The translations under genes and the position numbers were made by a program. Source: Solibacillus sp. R5-41 (GTDB lineage: Bacteria > Bacillota > Bacilli > Bacillales_A > Planococcaceae). From it: a DNA stretch of 64,000 nt. The stretch covers positions 1,294,001 to 1,358,000 of the forward strand of contig NZ_CP024123.1 of the NCBI RefSeq assembly GCF_002736105.1, given 5' to 3'. Under the pieces are notes generated by a model. It was not told where the DNA came from. It ran no database searches and saw nothing but the letters and a program-made list of their open reading frames with translations. This document shows, in pieces, positions 54,617-63,037 of the stretch; positions within the stretch are counted from its first letter, which is position 1, and every line of letters begins with the position of its first letter.

Positions 54617-55094
54617 TTTCGTCCACCACCTTTAACATAGAGTGCATAGCTGTATGACCTGTACCGCAATATTCATTACATATGATTAAATACTCACCCG
54701 CTTGATTCATTTCTGCAATGTATTCGGAAATATAACCAGGCTCAAGCATCATATTAATGTTGGTGCTAGCTGCTTGGAAACCGTGAATAACATCTTTTGT
54801 TGTTGCGATGAATTTTACTTTTGAGCCTAAGGGAACGATAATTTCAGGTGGATCGTAATAGAAAGCAGAAGCTACAATAACAACTTCATAATCCCACTCT
54901 TTCCCTTCTACTTTATGTACGCCTGGATTATTAAATGGAGCAATTTCGTCGACTTTCTCGTAGTTGATAACTTTTTTCGAGTTGTTTGGATGAGTCCCGT
55001 TATGGAATGCGCCGACGCCTAAAATAATTAAAAATGCCACTAAAGTTGCGCATCCGAAAACAAGCCACCACTTTTCATACTTGTGTAAGTGCAT
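54597..55094 (-). CDS. cbaB: ba3-type cytochrome c oxidase subunit II
   Basis: 165 aa. One N-terminal membrane anchor, then a cupredoxin with the CuA site: His in DVIHGFQ, and CNEYCGTGHTAMHSM with both Cys, His and Met. Receives electrons from cytochrome c. Confidence 0.95.
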   Translation of the reverse strand: MHLHKYEKWWLVFGCATLVAFLIILGVGAFHNGTHPNNSKKVINYEKVDEIAPFNNPGVHKVEGKEWDYEVVIVASAFYYDPPEIIVPLGSKVKFIATTKDVIHGFQAASTNINMMLEPGYISEYIAEMNQAGEYLIICNEYCGTGHTAMHSMLKVVDENATGSH

Positions 55095-55124
55095 AGAAGT
55101 TACCCCTTTCTCATTTGTCTTTTT

Positions 55125-55247
55125 TTACATACGTCCCATAAATAGGTCGAAGCAATAGACCCACAAAATGATAATGACCGCCCCGACAGAAAAAGTCATA
55201 TAAAGAGTGCCTTTTAAATTGTCGTCTGCTTTTTTTTGTTTACTCAT
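55125..55247 (-). CDS. Small oxidase subunit (subunit IIa type), 40 aa
   Basis: ATG 55247 to TAA 55125-55127. A polar Lys-rich start and a single membrane helix (TFSVGAVIIILWVYCFDLFM). A tiny single-helix subunit IIa is a normal part of ba3 oxidases and lies here as first gene, 30 nt before subunit II. Too short for usual gene finders. Confidence 0.8.
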   Translation of the reverse strand: MSKQKKADDNLKGTLYMTFSVGAVIIILWVYCFDLFMGRM

Positions 55248-55370
55248 CTTCTCACACTCCTATTGGCAAATATGTTGTATTTCTCTTTTCATAGTATTAA
55301 AAGTAAAATTATGACGATGTGATTTTCCTCACTTAAAAAGTTTAAATTTGTGAAAGAAGTGTGAAGAAAT

Positions 55371-55408
55371 ATAAAAAAGCATGTAATCAATTTGATTACA
55401 TGCTTTTC
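55371..55408 (-). terminator. Intrinsic terminator after the CheX-like gene
   Basis: AAAAGCATGTAATCAA/TTGATTACATGCTTTT stem with a T-rich tail on the minus strand. Confidence 0.85.
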
Positions 55409-55417
55409 TATAAATTA

Positions 55418-55873
55418 TTATTTTTCATCAATTGTATACAAAATGGAAATATCCCCAGCACCGTCAATAGTTGCAGGTAGATTAAATGCTTGTTGGAAAC
55501 CGTATAATTTTGTATTTCCTACCATTACTGTAGGGGGGGTAATATCGAGTTCAAGTTCATATTGACCCGCATAAGTGCATAAATTTCCTGCAATCATATT
55601 ACCAAGTTCACCAGTGAAGGATTCAAGCATGGCACCATCTAAAGGCATTCCGAACATGGAGGAACCAACTGCGCCGAAAATTTCAGGAGTACTATCTATT
55701 ATGATACGACCTTTTAAATCACCAATAAGCCCAATTAACACACCCATTTCTTGCTGAGTGTAAGGTTCCGTTATTATGGAAGGAGATTTTACATCAATAT
55801 TCATTGGTATAATCGTTTTTAATGAATGGATTGTCCCATTCAAAATCGTTTGTATATGCTGTGATGTACTCAA
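55418..55873 (-). CDS. CheX/CheC-family chemotaxis phosphatase-like protein
   Basis: 151 aa. Phosphatase motif Glu-x-x-Asn within ESFTGELGNMIAGNL, flanked by CheX-type strands (GLIGDLKGRIIIDS). Such proteins dephosphorylate CheY-P. Only the first of the paired helices of CheC has the motif, so it is closer to CheX. TTG 55873 is 8 nt after AGAGGTG; the GTG at 55882 lies inside the ribosome site. No che genes lie nearby. Confidence 0.82.
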   Translation of the reverse strand: MSTSQHIQTILNGTIHSLKTIIPMNIDVKSPSIITEPYTQQEMGVLIGLIGDLKGRIIIDSTPEIFGAVGSSMFGMPLDGAMLESFTGELGNMIAGNLCTYAGQYELELDITPPTVMVGNTKLYGFQQAFNLPATIDGAGDISILYTIDEK

Positions 55874-55988
55874 GATAAACACACCTCTCTCCGACTTTTT
55901 CTATATCTTATCATGCGACTTTAGTAGATGTATAGAGGGGAAAGGTACATAATTTTACATTGAGAAAGTAAAAAACGCCCAGTTCGAA

Positions 55989-56018
55989 TTGACGAACGAG
56001 ACGTTTTCCGATTATAAT
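55989..56018 (+). promoter_or_regulatory. SigA-type promoter of the 26-aa gene
   Basis: TTGACG (55989-55994), 18-nt spacer, TATAAT (56013-56018). Predicted transcription start near 56025, inside the Fur box. Confidence 0.75.
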
Positions 56019-56023
56019 GAGAG

Positions 56024-56038
56024 TGATAATTATTATCA
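56024..56038. promoter_or_regulatory. Perfect 7-1-7 Fur box
   Basis: TGATAATTATTATCA is an exact match to the Bacillus Fur consensus TGATAATnATTATCA. It covers the predicted transcription start, ideal for repression when iron is plentiful. Confidence 0.85.
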
Positions 56039-56061
56039 ATTATTTAAAGGTGGTGTGCTTC

Positions 56062-56142
56062 ATGCTTTTTACATTCGTAGGAATCACAGTAATCGCATAT
56101 GTAGTCATTGGAAACTATGTATTAAAAAATACAGTAAATTAA
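56062..56142 (+). CDS. Fur-controlled 26-aa membrane peptide
   Basis: ATG 56062 to TAA 56140-56142, with AAAGGTGG ending 8 nt upstream. The peptide is one hydrophobic helix (FVGITVIAYVVIGNYVL) with a short polar tail (KNTVN). It has its own consensus promoter, a perfect Fur box and its own terminator (56179-56218), so the unit is complete and contains nothing else. Coding of the peptide is inferred from the ribosome site and composition; the transcript could also act as an iron-responsive small RNA of about 190 nt. B. subtilis has small Fur-regulated proteins (FbpA, FbpB, FbpC), but no similarity is visible. Confidence 0.65.
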   Translation: MLFTFVGITVIAYVVIGNYVLKNTVN

Positions 56143-56178
56143 AAACTAAGCGACATTCTTTTATATAATAAATAATGT

Positions 56179-56218
56179 AATCACCATTTCTGGCCTAAAT
56201 CCAAAATGGTGATTTTTT
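56179..56218 (+). terminator. Intrinsic terminator of the Fur-controlled unit
   Basis: AATCACCATTT...AAATGGTGATT followed by T6. Confidence 0.85.
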
Positions 56219-56377
56219 ACTAGGAATGCCGTTTCCCTACAAAAATATTCGAAAAAACAATAATCAGAACATGAAAAGGGTCAAAAAATATAATTTCAAT
56301 AAAATACTAGCCGATTTTCTAATGTAATCATGGTACTATATGATTGTGAACATTTTAGTACAAAAGGGGAAAGTAAA

Positions 56378-59300
56378 ATGAGTTTGTTTGATGAAAAGGT
56401 ACAACAGGTTTTACAGCAATCGGCGGTACAATACATAATTTATAAAGAGAATCAAGATACGGAGCGAATTGAAAAATTAAATCTATTCGCACGAAAATTA
56501 TTACAAAAGGAATTTGTTATTGGATTTGCAGGTCATTTCTCTGCAGGTAAATCGAGTATGATCAATGCGTTATCTGGTGAAAATATTTTAGCAGCGAGTC
56601 CAATTCCAACAAGTGCAAATATCGTAAAAGTGCATAAGTCTGAAGAAGATTTTGCAATCGTTTACATGCATCATGATAAGCCGGTGAAATTTTCAGCAGG
56701 CTTTGATATTAAACAAGTGAAAGAGCTGAGTAAAGACGGTGAATTGGTTTCGCAAATTGAAATTGGTCATAGTAAATCTAGCTTACCTTTAGGCGTTACC
56801 GTTATGGATACACCAGGTGTTGACTCAACTGATGACGCACATGCAATGAGTACGGAATCTGCATTACATATTGCGGATATGGTATTTTACACAATGGATT
56901 ATAACCATGTCCAATCGGAGTTGAATTTCCAATTTACAAAGCAATTAATGAAGTACAATCCGAATGTGTATTTAATTGTCAATCAAATTGACAAACATCG
57001 TGAGTCAGAGTTGTCATTTGAGGATTTTAAACAATCGGTGCACAATTCATTTGCTGCATGGGGCGTTTATCCTAAAGACATTTTCTTCACTTCTTTACGA
57101 GACAAAGATTTAGCGTACAATGATTTTGAAAAAGTGAAAAAAATCGTCATGAATTCGATGAATGACTGGCAAGAACAATTAATATTAACGGCTGAAAATA
57201 CGTTAACTAAATTACAGCATGAGCATGAAAATTATTTAACAGAAGAAAAACAAAACCGATTTGAAACATATGAAGAAGTTTTAACAACGGATGACTGGGA
57301 ATCTCGTCAAGATATTTTAGATCAATATGAAAAATTAACGCTTCAAACTGAGCTGTTTTCATTTGAGCAATGGGATAAAATGTTTGATGAAAATCGCAAA
57401 GAGTTACTGTCAAATGCAGCAATTATGCCAGCCGATGTACGTGAAAAATTACGCGGCTATTTAGAATCCAAGCAAGAGGACTTTAAAGTTGGTGGTTTCT
57501 TTACAGCTAAAAAGAAAACAGCTGAAGAGCGTGAACGCCGATCAGTAGAGGCATTAGATGCATTTAAACATGTCACGCAATCACAAATTACGGGGCATAT
57601 AAAGGCGCTAATGAAAACGGCATTAAAGGATGTTGGTGCATTAACAGATGAGCGCGCGGCAGGAATTGATGCAAAAGCCTTTGATTTACCATTTAGCGTT
57701 ATTGAAGAGCAAGTTCAAAAAAATACCATTGTCACAGGGGATGCTGTATTAAATTTCGCAAACCGTGTGTCTGAAGCGACAAAACGCTTTTATATCCAAA
57801 TAACGGACGCATGGAAAAATGAGCAACAAGCTGTATTAGAGCAAGTAGCGATAGAAATTTCTGCACCGGTAAAATTAAAAATCAATGCGATGACGCAAAG
57901 AGTTCAAGCAATCCAGCATATTTTAGAAATAGAAGCCTTTGAACAATTTAGTGAAAAGCAGATGATTCAAACGACGAATGAATTACGAGCGGAGTCTAAA
58001 GTTCAATTGGAAAATTGGAAACGTGCACATGAGCAGGCGCTAAAGGATATTCGTCCATTTGATGAATCTATGCTTGCTGTAAAAGAAGAAGTGGTAGTAG
58101 AAGAACAGCAAGCTACTGAAAATGTTGGTGCGCACTTAAGTACAGATCACGTTGTTGCCAAAGCATTAAAAACAGCGCAGGCAGTTGGCAATGTCCAAGG
58201 CTTTAAAGAAGTAGCCAACTTCTTAACGAAAAAAGTAGAGCGCCTACAAAAACGTGACTTTACAATCGCATTATTCGGAGCCTTTAGTGCAGGTAAATCA
58301 AGCTTCTCGAACGCATTAATGGGGGAACGCGTATTACCGGTGTCACCAAACCCGACAACAGCAGCCATTAATAAAATTCGACCAGTGACACCGCAGCATC
58401 CGCATGAAACAGCAGATGTGCATTTGAAAACAGAGTTGCAATTATTAGAAGATATAAAAAGTTCATATGCGGCAATTGGAATAACTGTGCAGTCTTTAAA
58501 AGAGGCGTTTGAAAAGACTGAAGAAGGCTTAGCAGTTAAATTATTGGATGAACGATTAAATGTGCATAAATCCTTTATTCGTGCGTATTCTGAAGGATAT
58601 GAAAACTATATTCCAAAATTGGGGACAACAATACGTGTAGATCGCCTTAATTTTGAAAAGTTCGTTGCGCAGGAAAACCGTTCATGCTTTGTTGATAATA
58701 TCGATTTTTATTTCGATTCACCACTTACGCGCATGGGTGTTACATTAGTCGATACACCAGGAGCGGATTCAATCAATGCACGTCATACAGGTGTCGCGTT
58801 CGATTATATCCGTAATGCCGATGCGATTTTATTCATCACATATTATAACCATGCGTTTGCAAAAGCAGATCGTGAGTTTTTAATTCAATTAGGACGTGTT
58901 AAAGACGCCTTCGAATTAGATAAAATGTTCTTTATCGTTAATGCGATTGATTTAGCTTCGACAGCGGAAGAAGAGGAAGAAGTGAAGGGTTATGTCCGTT
59001 CTGAATTACAGCGCTTCGGTATCCGTTTCCCTCGCTTGTATGGGGTTTCAAGTTTATTAGCATTAAAGGAAAAGCAGGAGCAGCAAGATCATCAGTCAGG
59101 GTTGGCGCCATTTGAGGGGGCCTTCCATCATTTCTTGAACGACGAGCTAATGGGTATCGCTGTCCAAGCACTGCAAGAAGAAGTCGATAAAACAGAAGCG
59201 CGATTACATGATTTAATTGTCCAAACAGAGGACAACTTAAAGCGTAAGGATGAGCGACTGGATGAGTTAATTCAGTTAGAAAAACATGTTCGTGCGAGTT

Positions 59301-59986
59301 ATCAAACGACGCAAACTGCTATGCTGGAAAGTGAAGTAAAACAGGAATTAGATGAATTGCTATACTATGTATTACAACGTGTTTATTACCGTTATCCGGA
59401 CTTTTTCCGTGAAAGCTATAATCCTTCAACATTTGCACAAAAGTCCGCTCAGTCAGCATTGGAAACCGCTTTAAAAGAAGTGCTACAAGCGTTGAGCTTT
59501 GATTTTGCACAGGAGCTACGCGTGACGAATTTCCGATTAGCTCAATTTGTGGATGCCAAATTAAAAGGACAATTTAAAGAACAAGTACAAAATTTAAAAG
59601 AATTGAATCCAAGCTTTGCATTTATCGCTTATGAGGCAACTGAACCGCAACTACTTGACGTGACCGGTCCATTTACTGATAGTGCCCCGTATAGCCAAGT
59701 AAAGTCACATTTCAAAAATGTAAAAGCGTTCTTTGAAAAAAATGAAAAAGAGCTATTGCGTGATGCGTTAGAACAGTTAACGAAGCCTGATGCTCAAACG
59801 TATTTAGATCGTGAAAAAGCAAAACTACTAGAATGGGCATCTCACTTCATTGCAATCGAAGCAGAAAGTTTACGTCAACATATGTTAGAGCAGGCCATCG
59901 AACAAATTAACACAGAACGATTATTGCTTCAGGAAGAAAGCCGATTAGCTGTTTGGAAGGAACTTTACGAACAACTTAAAGCATAA
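56378..59986 (+). CDS. dynA: Bacterial dynamin with two fused dynamin units (DynA/YpbR)
   Basis: 1202 aa, like B. subtilis DynA (membrane repair and fusion, phage defence). Two GTPase domains: P-loops GHFSAGKSS (~52-60) and GAFSAGKSS (~645), each with switch and G3 motifs (MDTPGVDS and VDTPGADS) and a G4 (NQID, NAID). Long helical stalk regions follow each. ATG 56378 after AAAAGGGGAAA is chosen over 56330. Confidence 0.94.
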   Translation: MSLFDEKVQQVLQQSAVQYIIYKENQDTERIEKLNLFARKLLQKEFVIGFAGHFSAGKSSMINALSGENILAASPIPTSANIVKVHKSEEDFAIVYMHHDKPVKFSAGFDIKQVKELSKDGELVSQIEIGHSKSSLPLGVTVMDTPGVDSTDDAHAMSTESALHIADMVFYTMDYNHVQSELNFQFTKQLMKYNPNVYLIVNQIDKHRESELSFEDFKQSVHNSFAAWGVYPKDIFFTSLRDKDLAYNDFEKVKKIVMNSMNDWQEQLILTAENTLTKLQHEHENYLTEEKQNRFETYEEVLTTDDWESRQDILDQYEKLTLQTELFSFEQWDKMFDENRKELLSNAAIMPADVREKLRGYLESKQEDFKVGGFFTAKKKTAEERERRSVEALDAFKHVTQSQITGHIKALMKTALKDVGALTDERAAGIDAKAFDLPFSVIEEQVQKNTIVTGDAVLNFANRVSEATKRFYIQITDAWKNEQQAVLEQVAIEISAPVKLKINAMTQRVQAIQHILEIEAFEQFSEKQMIQTTNELRAESKVQLENWKRAHEQALKDIRPFDESMLAVKEEVVVEEQQATENVGAHLSTDHVVAKALKTAQAVGNVQGFKEVANFLTKKVERLQKRDFTIALFGAFSAGKSSFSNALMGERVLPVSPNPTTAAINKIRPVTPQHPHETADVHLKTELQLLEDIKSSYAAIGITVQSLKEAFEKTEEGLAVKLLDERLNVHKSFIRAYSEGYENYIPKLGTTIRVDRLNFEKFVAQENRSCFVDNIDFYFDSPLTRMGVTLVDTPGADSINARHTGVAFDYIRNADAILFITYYNHAFAKADREFLIQLGRVKDAFELDKMFFIVNAIDLASTAEEEEEVKGYVRSELQRFGIRFPRLYGVSSLLALKEKQEQQDHQSGLAPFEGAFHHFLNDELMGIAVQALQEEVDKTEARLHDLIVQTEDNLKRKDERLDELIQLEKHVRASYQTTQTAMLESEVKQELDELLYYVLQRVYYRYPDFFRESYNPSTFAQKSAQSALETALKEVLQALSFDFAQELRVTNFRLAQFVDAKLKGQFKEQVQNLKELNPSFAFIAYEATEPQLLDVTGPFTDSAPYSQVKSHFKNVKAFFEKNEKELLRDALEQLTKPDAQTYLDREKAKLLEWASHFIAIEAESLRQHMLEQAIEQINTERLLLQEESRLAVWKELYEQLKA

Positions 59987-59998
59987 GGGGGAATTCCA

Positions 59999-60808
59999 AT
60001 GACGAATGTTTTTGTAGATGCATTTAAATTAGAACGTGATGGTCGCTTTATTGATACTCGTTATGATTTGCAAAATGTTGATTTAGGAAAGCGTTTATTT
60101 GAAGAAGAACATGTGAAAGGGGCCATCTACTGGGACCTTGAGCATGACCTTTCCGATATGTCGAATCGAGATGGACGTCATCCGTTACCTGACAAAGCTC
60201 AGCTGCAAAAGTTATTTGAAAAAAATGGTTTGCAGTATAATGATGCCATTTATATTTATGACCAAGGCGGTGCACCGTATGCGACAAGGGCGTGGTGGAT
60301 GTTAAAGTATGCTGGTTTTCAGCATGTTTACATTGTAAATGGTGGCTATGAAAGTCTCGTATCTGCTGGTTTTGAAATAACGACAGAAGTGATGGAATAT
60401 GAACCAACGACGCTTCATTTACAGTGGGATGACAACATTTTACTGAATCGAGAAGATGTACTTGCGGTAACGGAAGGGAAGCATAAGGCAACGCTTCTGG
60501 ATGCCCGTGCTGCTGGCCGTTACCGTGGAGAATTCGAGCCGTTCGAACCAATAGCGGGTCATATTCCAACAGCAAAAAATTACGATTGGGAACAATTGAA
60601 GGACGGCAATAAGCTCGTCATTACTTCTTCATTACTAAATACAGTAGCAAAAGAAGAGGAAATTATTGTATACTGTGGCTCAGGTGTAACTGCAACACCG
60701 GTTTATTGTATACTTGCAGAAGCAGGTTTTCAAAACATAAAAATATATATGGCCGGTTATAGTGATTGGGTGTACCATTACCCAGTTGAAATCGGGGAAA
60801 ATAACTAA
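59999..60808 (+). CDS. Two-domain rhodanese (thiosulfate/3-mercaptopyruvate sulfurtransferase)
   Basis: 269 aa. An inactive N-terminal rhodanese domain (IYWDLEHDLSDMSNRDGRHPLP) and a catalytic C-terminal domain with the active-site loop CGSGVTATP. Transfers sulfur to cyanide or thiol acceptors. Starts 12 nt after dynA with GGGGGA upstream; structured repeat B begins right at its stop. Confidence 0.93.
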   Translation: MTNVFVDAFKLERDGRFIDTRYDLQNVDLGKRLFEEEHVKGAIYWDLEHDLSDMSNRDGRHPLPDKAQLQKLFEKNGLQYNDAIYIYDQGGAPYATRAWWMLKYAGFQHVYIVNGGYESLVSAGFEITTEVMEYEPTTLHLQWDDNILLNREDVLAVTEGKHKATLLDARAAGRYRGEFEPFEPIAGHIPTAKNYDWEQLKDGNKLVITSSLLNTVAKEEEIIVYCGSGVTATPVYCILAEAGFQNIKIYMAGYSDWVYHYPVEIGENN

Positions 60809-60999
60809 CTTGCTACAGCAGAAGTCCTCCACTTCTATAAGTGGTAGATGAATGCCAAGAATGGCCTTAATTTAGGGTGGGTTCAAACCCAGCTGAATCA
60901 AGTTAATGCCCCGGCGGATGTCACAGATTTTTAAGGGGAGCTTTTCGAGCAAGCTCAAAAAAATCTGGACGCAATTACGCCAAGGCGTAATTGATTAGA
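60809..60999 (+). repeat. Dispersed structured repeat, copy B
   Basis: Homologous to 31266-31515 and again directly after a stop codon (TAA-CTTG), ending in TTGATTAGA. Stems: CCACTT/AAGTGG; TGGGTT-CA-AACCCA (60878-60891); CTTTTCGAGC/GCTCAAAAAA within CAGAT/ATCTG; and AATTACGCC/GGCGTAATT. Several stems differ from copy A on both sides so that pairing is kept. Confidence 0.85.
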
Positions 61000-61083
61000 C
61001 CGTAAATAATTTATTATGAATATCCATTCACTTTATGTTAAAGTTACCGTATAGGGAAAAATGACATAAAGGGGTGGATATTT

Positions 61084-61896
61084 GTGTTTTTCAAGAAGAT
61101 TAGTGAACGAAACGAAATGTCGGGTGTTCGAATGGTGAATGGCATCATTAAGTTTCAAGCCATTCAATTAAATGTTCATTGTTTTGAAGTAGATGGAGTT
61201 TTAATCGATACTGGTGCAAAGTCACTTCTCAATCAATTTAAACCATTTTTCAAGGAGATGGATGTGGATCAAATTGTCCTAACGCATTATCATGAGGATC
61301 ATTCAGGCGGGGCGCAATATTTACAAAATGAATATCAGCTACCTGTATATATGAATGAATTAAAAATTCAGGAATGCAAAGAGAAAGCAACGTATCCATT
61401 TTATCGAAGAGCGTTTTGGGGAAGAAGACCCGCCTTTCATGCACAAGCGATTGGAACGACATTTGAATCAAGAAATGCGACGTGGAGAGTGATTGAAACG
61501 CCAGGACATACCCAAGATCATCTCGCCTTTTTAAATACTTCAACAGGTCAAATTTTTACCGGGGATTTATATGTATCCCCGAAAACAAAGCTTGTCCTAC
61601 GAGAAGAAAGTGTCCCTACGATTATTTCTTCGATTGAAAATCTTCTTACATATGATTTTCAAGAGGGCTTTTGCAATCATGCTGGTTACATGAAAGATGC
61701 AAAAAAGGAATTAACGAAAAAGCTAGACTACTTATGTGAATTAAGTGAGCGCATTGAATCATTGCGAAGAGAAGGGCGATCGGTTAAGGAAATTAATGAG
61801 AAGCTATTTATGAAAAAATATCCGATTACCCGTGTGTCATCCGGGGAATGGGATTCAACGCATATTGTTACTTCTGTTATCGGAAAAGGAAATTAA
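61084..61896 (+). CDS. Metallo-beta-lactamase-fold hydrolase
   Basis: 270 aa from GTG 61084 (GGGGTGG 7 nt upstream). Metal motif LTHYHEDHSGGAQ, then ETPGHTQDH, GDLYV and FCNHAG complete the dinuclear zinc site. A C-terminal helical extension (KKLDYLCELSERIESLRREG) is typical of the glyoxalase II-like subgroup. Substrate unknown. Confidence 0.88.
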   Translation: MFFKKISERNEMSGVRMVNGIIKFQAIQLNVHCFEVDGVLIDTGAKSLLNQFKPFFKEMDVDQIVLTHYHEDHSGGAQYLQNEYQLPVYMNELKIQECKEKATYPFYRRAFWGRRPAFHAQAIGTTFESRNATWRVIETPGHTQDHLAFLNTSTGQIFTGDLYVSPKTKLVLREESVPTIISSIENLLTYDFQEGFCNHAGYMKDAKKELTKKLDYLCELSERIESLRREGRSVKEINEKLFMKKYPITRVSSGEWDSTHIVTSVIGKGN

Positions 61897-61909
61897 TTGA
61901 ATAGAAATC

Positions 61910-61952
61910 AATAGTCCACTTTTTCAAATTGTTGATAGGGTGGATTTTTGTT
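61910..61952 (+). terminator. Intrinsic terminator
   Basis: AGTCCAC...GTGGATTTTTG, 15 nt after the metallohydrolase stop. Confidence 0.6.
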
Positions 61953-62399
61953 TTTAGGAGATACTTAAAAGTGTGGACTCTCATATAATTCTGCTACTTG
62001 AGAAACAAAATTCACTATAAATAATTATAAAAAAAGGAGATTTTCGCATTTACAAATCCTTAACAATTCGATTGAATGTAAATTTTGTTAAAGTTCAAAG
62101 TCTATACGGTAATGGTCGTAATTTGTCGAAAACGTCATAAAATCGATTAATTGACGCGTTTTTTATTATAAATAAAAATGTTTAGTCGTTAATAAGTATT
62201 AGAAACTGAACGGTTAGGGTATTCATTAGGTTACAGCAGTGTAAATTTTTTGTTAAGCGCATGAAAAGATATTGAAGAAAATGAAAAGTAGATGTTATGA
62301 TAACTTAGGTTTTATCTTCGATCTGTAGAAAACATTTGCTGCGGTGAAAATAAAGAATCGGTATTATTAATCAAACAATTTTTTAGGAGGAAATCATCT
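61953..62399. other. Long upstream region of the DUF47-pit operon
   Basis: About 450 bp without a gene. It contains a terminator-like hairpin at about 62130-62165 (AAAACGTCA...TGACGCGTTTTTT), which could be a leader attenuator. I see no clear Pho box (11-bp-spaced TTAACA repeats). Confidence 0.45.
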
Positions 62400-63020
62400 A
62401 TGTTTAGCTCAAGAAAACCAGATCCATTTTTCGAAGGATTATTAATTATAGCTAAAAATGTTCAACAAGGTGCAAACTATGCAAAGGAATCAACTATTTC
62501 AAATGTTGCAGACCTAAAGCAAATTCAAATTAAGATGAAATCTTATGAAACAGCTGGAGATAAATTAATTCATGAACTAATTGTAAAATTAAATGAATCG
62601 TTCATGACACCAATTGAGCGTGAAGATATTTTAGCACTTGCAATTAAACTAGATGACATTTTAGATGGAATTGAAAATACAATAGCGCATTTCGAAATGT
62701 ATTCATTCACAGAAGTAAATGACTATATGCGTCAATTTGTTGATTATATTGCAAAAAGTTCAGATGAAGCAGTAAAAGCAATGGAATTATTAAATAAAAA
62801 AGATTTACTTGGGATGCGCCAACATGCGATTTTAATAAAAGATTATGAACGTGAATGTGATGAAATTTTCCGTAAATCATTAACAGAGTTATTCCAAGTA
62901 GAAAAAGATCCAATTCGATTAATTATGTTTAAAGACTTGTATGAGCAATTAGAGGACATTGCTGACCACTGTCAAAATGTAGCGAATACAATTGAATCAA
63001 TTATTATGCGTAATGCATAG
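62400..63020 (+). CDS. DUF47 PhoU-like regulator of phosphate transporter Pit
   Basis: 206 aa, all-helical. EREDILALAIKLDDILDGIENT and DLYEQLEDIADHCQNVANTIE are the repeated metal-binding E(D)xxxD motifs of PhoU-like DUF47 proteins. Ribosome site AGGAGG. Sits 17 nt before pit, its usual partner. Confidence 0.92.
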   Translation: MFSSRKPDPFFEGLLIIAKNVQQGANYAKESTISNVADLKQIQIKMKSYETAGDKLIHELIVKLNESFMTPIEREDILALAIKLDDILDGIENTIAHFEMYSFTEVNDYMRQFVDYIAKSSDEAVKAMELLNKKDLLGMRQHAILIKDYERECDEIFRKSLTELFQVEKDPIRLIMFKDLYEQLEDIADHCQNVANTIESIIMRNA

Positions 63021-63037
63021 GAATGAAGGAGTAAACT

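Noticed and set aside
62059-62100. TTAACA-like motifs upstream of the DUF47-pit operon as a Pho box
   Set aside because: Spacing is not the 11-bp period of PhoP repeats.
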